Made by a program: the position numbers and the translations under genes
The notes under the pieces: model-generated
The model's database searches: none
What the model was told of the DNA's origin: nothing
Seen by the model: the letters and a program-made list of their open reading frames with translations, nothing else
In this document: one piece after another, positions 7,316 to 11,086 of the stretch
How the letters are laid out: every line of letters begins with the position of its first letter
Position numbering within the stretch: the first letter of the stretch is position 1
NCBI GenBank assembly: GCA_964486845.1
Contig: CAZAQY010000277.1
Location: 1 to 11,086 of the forward strand
From: Anammoximicrobium sp964486845
GTDB lineage: Bacteria > Planctomycetota > Planctomycetia > Pirellulales > Pirellulaceae
Direction: 5' to 3'
Length of the DNA: 11,086 nucleotides

Positions 7316-8428
7316 TTAGTTCTGACCGTCATTCCGAATGGCCACCCGTAACAAGACACCCAAGTCCGTCGTTCCAGAAATGAACTGCACGGAACCGTCA
7401 ACAAAGCCGACCAGCAATCCGCCGGGATGGGGTGACTGCAAGGGATTGTTGATCCCGTGGTTCTCGCTGCATCCCGGCAACGGGGTGGAGCCCATCACCC
7501 GCTTGAAGTTCGGAGGGTACCGCACGGTCGCGATGTTCCAACAGTCGGCACCCCAGACTGCCGGCGGGCCGCCCGGCAGGCTCACTTTCGGCACAGGATC
7601 GACTCGCGTTGTGCCAGACAGCCAGCCGCCACCGGGACCCGTACCGCCCACCGACCAGCCGGGATCGCCATGGTACTTCTGGGACCTGGCAGGGTTCCGG
7701 TCCAGCAGCCAATCGGACTGCTCGCCCACGAACACGGTGTTCGCAGTACCGTCCAGGCAGTCGGCGATACGCACGTGCTCGCACGGCGGCAACATGCCGC
7801 TAGACGTAACGATGCCGCCGACGGCAGCACCGGTGCCTTTCGCCTCGTTCTGGTAGATACGGGTCGTTACGGGTTGGGTCAGCCCCGGCTGGTAATCTTC
7901 CGAACCTGGGTCGATGTCGCAACCACCCGCGATGCCGACATAGGATGGCAAACCGATCGGGCCGGTCGGGGCTTCCATGGCGGGCAAGGGGCTAGAGGGG
8001 CAGGCAAAACCCGCCCACCGGAAGTTCAGCGGTAGACTGGCGGCATTCATGTCATTTGCACAAAACTGGCGGGGCACGGGGCCGGGGGACCGTAACGCCG
8101 TCAGGATTTGATCGTAGAGAGGCGAACTTTCGTAGAACGGCAATTGGCTGAACAACCACGACGGCCCCAACGCGGCATTGCTCGGCGGATCGCCACCGGG
8201 ATTCGCCCCGGAGTGCGTGGCGCCCATCGGAAAGGTCTTGTACATGTCGTGGTAGTTCAGCAAGCTGAGGCAAAGCTGTTTCAGGTTGTTGGTGCACTGT
8301 GTACGGCGAGCGGCCTCCCGTGCACTCTGGATCGCGGGCACCACGAGGGCCAGCAGAACAAACATGATCGTGACGACGGCGAGCAGTTCCCGGAGGGTGA
8401 ACCCGCGTCGCAACGGTTGTTTTCGCAT
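7316..8428 (-). CDS. DUF1559 pseudopilin-like protein (planctomycete G/H paralog)
   Basis: The product is 370 residues from the ATG at 8428, chosen because a purine-rich AAAGGGGGA precedes it and the protein then begins MRKQPLRRGFTLREL; the longer open frame from 8518 adds only unlikely sequence. RRGFTLRELL is a type IV pilin prepilin motif, with cleavage expected after Gly, Phe at +1 and Glu at +5. A hydrophobic helix follows (VVTIMFVLLALVVPAI), then the family hallmark SAREAARRTQCTNNLKQL. The C terminus has HPGGLLVGFVDG, which fits the H-x9-DG motif. Planctomycetes carry very many of these proteins, thought to be exported or surface-associated, with unknown individual roles. The usual GFTLVELLVVIAII is altered here (TLREL, VTIMFV). 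It heads a close co-directional run with GNAT and phosphatase genes. Confidence 0.93.
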   Translation of the reverse strand: MRKQPLRRGFTLRELLAVVTIMFVLLALVVPAIQSAREAARRTQCTNNLKQLCLSLLNYHDMYKTFPMGATHSGANPGGDPPSNAALGPSWLFSQLPFYESSPLYDQILTALRSPGPVPRQFCANDMNAASLPLNFRWAGFACPSSPLPAMEAPTGPIGLPSYVGIAGGCDIDPGSEDYQPGLTQPVTTRIYQNEAKGTGAAVGGIVTSSGMLPPCEHVRIADCLDGTANTVFVGEQSDWLLDRNPARSQKYHGDPGWSVGGTGPGGGWLSGTTRVDPVPKVSLPGGPPAVWGADCWNIATVRYPPNFKRVMGSTPLPGCSENHGINNPLQSPHPGGLLVGFVDGSVQFISGTTDLGVLLRVAIRNDGQN

Positions 8429-8856
8429 GGTCCGTCCCCCTTTGACGCCGGTGCGGTCAGATGACGCTGCACGGGCAGCCGTGCCACCCAACAAGCCGCA
8501 GCTCTTGGCCCACGACATCTCGCAGGCACCAGCCTAGCGGTCCACAAGGTGCCTTTCAATCAGAAGCACACCCGACAAGGAGCACGCCTTGTCCACCGTC
8601 GCGCGGAAAGACTCTCCCCCGCGCCGTGAGCGGCCATCCGACCTGAAATAAGCCCCAAAATCGGGCATATTCAAGTGGTGAGCGGCGGCTAGCTGTCGCA
8701 ACCCATCGTTCACCACCCGTGAAGCCCCGTGATCGTCGTTTTTGCGGCGACCGCGGGTCTTTTTCTTTGCGTCCGACGGCAGTGTGCCGCGGGCGGCTGT
8801 GTTCCACCACACGGTCGCCCCCGGCAGGGGCGACTTAGCTTTCAGGAGGTTGCCCA
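8429..8856. other. Divergent intergenic region with several inverted repeats
   Basis: These 428 bases separate DUF1559 (minus) from the sigma-like gene (plus). No open frame inside has a good start or recognisable content. It contains three perfect inverted repeats: GACAAGG/CCTTGTC at 8574-8593 (6-base loop), GTGGTGA/TCACCAC at 8675-8716 (28-base loop, extendable by a G-T and a C-G pair), and the hairpin at 8814-8834 described separately. None is followed by a T run. The region probably holds promoters of both flanking transcripts. Confidence 0.5.
8814..8834 (+). promoter_or_regulatory. Leader hairpin before the sigma-like gene
   Basis: GTCGCCCC and GGGGCGAC pair perfectly over 8 bp around the 5-base loop CGGCA. 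The hairpin ends 9 bases before the Shine-Dalgarno AGGAGG at 8844-8849, so in mRNA it would stand immediately upstream of the ribosome site of the 8857 gene. It could be an operator, a protein-binding leader element or an mRNA-stabilising hairpin. No T run follows, so it is not a typical terminator. Confidence 0.5.
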
Positions 8857-9474
8857 ATGATCGCTCGTCCAAGACCCGTTCGTCGTCCCACTGCCTCCGC
8901 ATGCTGCGCCAAGTTCCTGACGTTGCTGCCTGCCATCCGGGACCAGGCCCGCTTTGCTTGCCGGGGCGAAGATCCCGAGCGCCGGCAGGAGTTCGTCGCC
9001 GAAGTGATCGCCAACTGTTGGGTAGCGTTCGTACGGCTCGTCGAACGCGGCCTGATCACCGTCGTGTACCCGACGCCGCTGGCCCAGTACGCCATCAAAC
9101 AGGTCCGGGACGGCCGCCGCGTCGGTGCCGCATTGAATGTCCGCGATGTGTCTTCACAGTACGCGCAGCGCGTCAAGCATTTCACGCTCAGTCGCCTGGA
9201 CCGCTACGACGCCGAGAATGACGAGTGGCGCGAAATTCTGATCGAGGATCGCCGCAGCACCCCGGCGCAGACGGCAGCAGCCCGCATCGACATCGCGCAG
9301 TGGTTTGCCAGCCTGCCCAGGAAGAAACGACGGATCGCGCAGACGTTAGCGACTGGCGAACCGACGAAATCCGCAGCCCGCAAGTTCTGCGTCAGCGCCG
9401 GTCGGATCAGTCAGTTGCGGCGTGAGTTCATGGACTCCTGGGCAGGTTTTCAGGGCGAGCCGACCTTCGCGTGA
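8857..9474 (+). CDS. Sigma-70-like / helix-turn-helix DNA-binding protein
   Basis: The start at ATG 8857 is supported by a strong AGGAGG at 8844-8849, 7 bases away. The 205-residue protein resembles a shortened sigma factor. Residues about 27-65 (IRDQARFACRGEDPERRQEF followed by VAEVIANCWVAF) are similar to region 2 helices. Residues about 147-190 (QWFASLPRKKRRIAQTL followed by ATGEPTKSAARKF and SAGRISQLRREF) read as a region 4 helix-turn-helix whose recognition helix is around SAGRISQLRRE. The middle (VYPTPLAQYAIKQVRDGRRVG, 70-90) is not typical of sigma factors. It could be a true alternative sigma factor, or a sigma-derived repressor or activator. As first gene of a co-directional cluster it may control the genes that follow. 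Related proteins occur near DUF1257/DUF2997 pairs in planctomycetes as far as I recall; that link was not checked. Confidence 0.7.
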   Translation: MIARPRPVRRPTASACCAKFLTLLPAIRDQARFACRGEDPERRQEFVAEVIANCWVAFVRLVERGLITVVYPTPLAQYAIKQVRDGRRVGAALNVRDVSSQYAQRVKHFTLSRLDRYDAENDEWREILIEDRRSTPAQTAAARIDIAQWFASLPRKKRRIAQTLATGEPTKSAARKFCVSAGRISQLRREFMDSWAGFQGEPTFA

Positions 9475-9498
9475 TCACGACGCCGGTACAGCGTCCAG

Positions 9499-9526
9499 AC
9501 GTGCCGCCGATTAGCCGGCGGCACGT
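9499..9526. terminator. Strong GC-rich hairpin, possible terminator or attenuator
   Basis: ACGTGCCGCCG (9499-9509) and CGGCGGCACGT (9516-9526) are perfectly complementary over 11 bp with a 6-base loop ATTAGC. CGTC just before (9492-9495) and GACG just after (9527-9530) can extend the stem past a bulge. It begins 24 bases after the stop of the sigma-like gene. The lack of a T run argues against simple intrinsic termination; partial termination, 3'-end stabilisation or a protein-binding site are alternatives. Confidence 0.55.
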
Positions 9527-9587
9527 GACGCCAGGCGAGGCCGTGGCGTAATCGCCGTTTCTACACCACCCCTCAAGGAACCACCGT

Positions 9588-9809
9588 ATGACTTGCACCG
9601 TTGTCCTGGCCAGCGCGCTGCTGGCCGTGTTGCTCACTCTCGCCTGGGCTAAGGAGTTCCGGCTCCGACGGGCCTTGCAGGCGTTGTTGGCTCGCATTCT
9701 TGCCCACTGGAGATCCACACGTGAAACAGACCCAACGAACCGGCCGCACCCTGATCAGCGCAGTCCTGTTGACCCTGCTCACCACGATCGGATGTGGCCC
9801 CGCACCTGA
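9588..9809 (+). CDS. Small single-pass membrane protein
   Basis: ATG 9588 is preceded by AAGGAA (9575-9580) with a 7-base spacer. The 73-residue product starts with one hydrophobic segment (VVLASALLAVLLTLAW, residues about 5-20), followed by a basic amphipathic helix rich in Arg and Leu (EFRLRRALQALLARILAHWR, 23-42). The tail from residue 43 is Pro-rich and polar. Topology is probably N-out with a cytoplasmic basic helix. Its last 89 bases overlap the start of the lipoprotein gene in another frame, so either translation is coupled or the tail is not conserved. The family is not recognised. The good ribosome site and regular TM-plus-helix pattern favour a real gene; the overlap lowers confidence. 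Confidence 0.6.
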   Translation: MTCTVVLASALLAVLLTLAWAKEFRLRRALQALLARILAHWRSTRETDPTNRPHPDQRSPVDPAHHDRMWPRT

Positions 9810-10374
9810 CATGCGCGATAAGCGACTTGTTGACTTTGCCCAGCAGGCCGCCAAACAGCAGGCCAAACAGAACGAAGCGATGGCCAGGCAATCGCAAGCC
9901 GTCGTCGAGGAGAGCCAAAAGCTGGCACAGACCGCCGAGAAGCTCGTCGAGAGCGATGCAAAGGCACGAGTTGAAATGGTCGCAGCCCAGGAGCGGCTGA
10001 CCAGCCAACTCGATCAGCAACGGGCCGCGGTAGACAGTGGTCGCGACCAACTCGAAGCGGAACGGAAACAGATCGCCCAGCAACGCCACCGTGATCCTAT
10101 TTTGGCGGCCAGCATCCAAACCGTTGGCCTGGTCGCGGCAGCGTTGTTGCCGTTGGTCGTGTGCATCTACGTCCTCAAACAGATGAGCCGCAGTGAACCC
10201 GACGATGGTGCCGTGGCCGAATTGCTCGTCAGCGAGCTGACGGCTGAAAGGCCCCTGCTGCTGCCGGCACCTGCTCTGCGGACGACGCCGGCGCTGGAGC
10301 ACCATGCCGGTTCGTATCTTCCCGACGGCGCAGCGTCCGACGAGCAACCCGACGCGGCCAACATGCCGTTCTGA
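9721..10374 (+). CDS. Coiled-coil lipoprotein with an internal transmembrane segment
   Basis: I take GTG 9721 as start, with GGAG at 9709-9712 eight bases upstream; it yields a 217-residue protein with a lipoprotein-like signal (KQTQRTGR, then LISAVLLTLLTTIG and C25). The lipobox TTIGC is imperfect at -3. Residues about 34-122 are very rich in Gln, Ala, Glu and Lys in heptad-like order (QQAAKQQAKQNEAMARQSQA onward), predicting a long coiled coil. A second hydrophobic segment at about 129-152 (LAASIQTVGLVAAALLPLV) is followed by an acidic, Pro- and Ala-rich tail. If lipid-anchored, the coiled coil lies outside the cytoplasmic membrane and the tail inside. Otherwise residues 1-24 form an uncleaved anchor. 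The start overlaps the small membrane-protein gene, and DUF1257 follows after 29 bases. The family is not recognised. Confidence 0.7.
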   Translation: MKQTQRTGRTLISAVLLTLLTTIGCGPAPDMRDKRLVDFAQQAAKQQAKQNEAMARQSQAVVEESQKLAQTAEKLVESDAKARVEMVAAQERLTSQLDQQRAAVDSGRDQLEAERKQIAQQRHRDPILAASIQTVGLVAAALLPLVVCIYVLKQMSRSEPDDGAVAELLVSELTAERPLLLPAPALRTTPALEHHAGSYLPDGAASDEQPDAANMPF

Positions 10375-10403
10375 CACCCCCGTTTCCGAGAAGGAGCCAT
10401 CCC

Positions 10404-10772
10404 TTGTCACACGTCGTCAGCATCAAATGCGAAATCCGGGACCCGGCTGCTGTGCGCGCCGCGTGCCAGCGTCTCGGCCTTCCGCAGCCCGTCCAGGGCA
10501 CCCACCGACTGTTCACCAGCTCCGCCACTGGGCTCGCCGTTGCCCTGCCCAAGTGGCGCTATCCAGCCGTCTGCGATTGCAGCACCGGCCAAGTTTACTA
10601 CGACAATTTCAAGGGCAACTGGGGCGAGCAGAAGCACCTCGATGCCCTCTTGCAGGCGTATACGGTCGAGCGCGCGAAGGCGGAAGCCCGCCGGAAGGGC
10701 CACCAGGTCACCGAGGCCAAGCTCACCGACGGGTCGATCAAGCTGACCATCAGCGTCGGAGGTGCCGCCTGA
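10404..10772 (+). CDS. DUF1257 (Ycf35-like) protein
   Basis: The 122-residue product starts at TTG 10404, supported by AAGGAG at 10391-10396 with a 7-base spacer; there is no in-frame ATG nearby, and the N terminus MSHVVSIKCEIRDPAAVRAA is typical of DUF1257. Further family-like features are LPKWRYPAVCDCSTGQVYYD (48-67), DNFKGNWGEQKHLDALLQAY (67-86) and a C-terminal strand EAKLTDGSIKLTIS (104-117). Ycf35 is known from cyanobacteria and red-algal plastids, without an assigned biochemical function; bacterial members often sit beside DUF2997 and a Ycf46-type AAA ATPase. The stop codon overlaps the DUF2997 start by one base (TGATG), so the two are translationally coupled. Confidence 0.88.
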   Translation: MSHVVSIKCEIRDPAAVRAACQRLGLPQPVQGTHRLFTSSATGLAVALPKWRYPAVCDCSTGQVYYDNFKGNWGEQKHLDALLQAYTVERAKAEARRKGHQVTEAKLTDGSIKLTISVGGAA

Positions 10773-10960
10773 TGAAGACCATCGAAATCATCGTCAGCCC
10801 CAAGGGCGAGACTACCGTCACCACCAGGGGCTTCACGGGCTCGTCTTGCCGTGACGCCAGCAAGTTCATCGAGCAGGCGCTGGGTCAGCGTACCGACGAG
10901 CGGCTGACTGCGGAGTTTCATCACGCCAGCGAAGCTCAGCAACTACAGCAGCGGACGTGA
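10772..10960 (+). CDS. DUF2997 protein
   Basis: This 62-residue protein begins MKTIEIIVSPKGETTVTTRG and continues with FTGSSCRDASKFIEQALG, the pattern of DUF2997: a two-stranded start with a central G-E/T-T motif, then a helix containing a Cys and an A-S-K-F stretch. The C terminus (RTDERLTAEFHHASEAQQLQ) is also typical. Function is unknown. Its ATG shares one base with the TGA of DUF1257, which strongly implies co-translation and probably equal dosage. No further gene start is visible before the right edge. Confidence 0.85.
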   Translation: MKTIEIIVSPKGETTVTTRGFTGSSCRDASKFIEQALGQRTDERLTAEFHHASEAQQLQQRT

Positions 10961-10974
10961 GGCACTTGCGTCAG

Positions 10975-11079
10975 CGTTGGAAGCGAGACGAATTCGGGGC
11001 GGGGGAAAGATCACGTCGGCGGTACGCCATATCCCTGCCGTTGCCCATCACCACCAAGGCCCAGGACTCGCTTCCAACG
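10975..11079. repeat. 13-bp perfect inverted repeat flanking 79 bases
   Basis: CGTTGGAAGCGAG at 10975-10987 is exactly reverse-complemented by CTCGCTTCCAACG at 11067-11079. The 79 bases between hold a smaller GGCG-GTA-CGCC hairpin around 11012-11022. The unit starts 14 bases after the DUF2997 stop. As RNA it would close a multi-loop structure of about 105 bases. As DNA the arms could be terminal repeats of a tiny element. No T run follows within the window. Confidence 0.6.
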
Positions 11080-11086
11080 ACAGCTC

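Noticed and set aside
8534..8902. 122-codon minus-strand frame in the divergent intergenic region
   Set aside because: It overlaps the start of the sigma-like gene, has no ribosome site and shows no recognisable protein pattern.
1..11086. CRISPR array, rRNA genes, intact tRNA, transposase or complete insertion sequence
   Set aside because: I saw no regularly spaced repeats, no rRNA-like stretches, and no open frame with transposase or integrase motifs on either strand.

Overview
The window reads as high-GC chromosomal or accessory DNA of a planctomycete (Planctomycetota). The clearest marker is a DUF1559 pseudopilin-like protein with a GFTLxELL methylation motif and a C-terminal H-x9-DG motif, a family greatly expanded in that phylum. 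Frequent GTG and TTG starts, many secreted carbohydrate-active proteins and a DUF1257/DUF2997 pair fit the same lineage. Family names come from recognising motifs by eye; no search was run.

Layout. Positions 1-1975 look like a worn accessory patch: the 5' end of a small DUF7691-like gene, one intact DUF1963-type gene (minus strand, 499-1518), and two copies of a short direct repeat (101-141 and 1763-1803) on either side of them. Its right edge runs into a secreted polysaccharide-lyase-like gene (1929-2549, minus) that keeps its N-terminal half and then ends abruptly. Divergent from it is a two-gene plus-strand unit: a secreted GH43-type glycosidase (GTG start at 2742) and a secreted 823-residue pectate-lyase-superfamily beta-helix protein (3818-6289). 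Together these form a small locus for extracellular polysaccharide breakdown.

From 8428 down to 6395 three minus-strand genes follow closely: DUF1559, a GNAT acetyltransferase, and a small cysteine phosphatase with an HCx5R loop. The spacing suggests one transcription unit, although the functions are not obviously linked.

From 8857 to the right edge lies the most interesting part: a plus-strand cluster of a sigma-70-like HTH protein, a small membrane protein, an overlapping coiled-coil lipoprotein with a second membrane segment, a DUF1257 (Ycf35-like) protein started by TTG, and a DUF2997 protein overlapping it by one base. The cluster carries a perfect 8-bp hairpin just before the first ribosome binding site, an 11-bp hairpin after the first gene, and a 13-bp perfect inverted repeat after the last. 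DUF1257 and DUF2997 proteins are known to occur beside Ycf46-type AAA ATPases; if one follows just past the window, this would be a membrane-linked AAA module with its own sigma-like protein. That is an inference, because the window ends before it could be seen.
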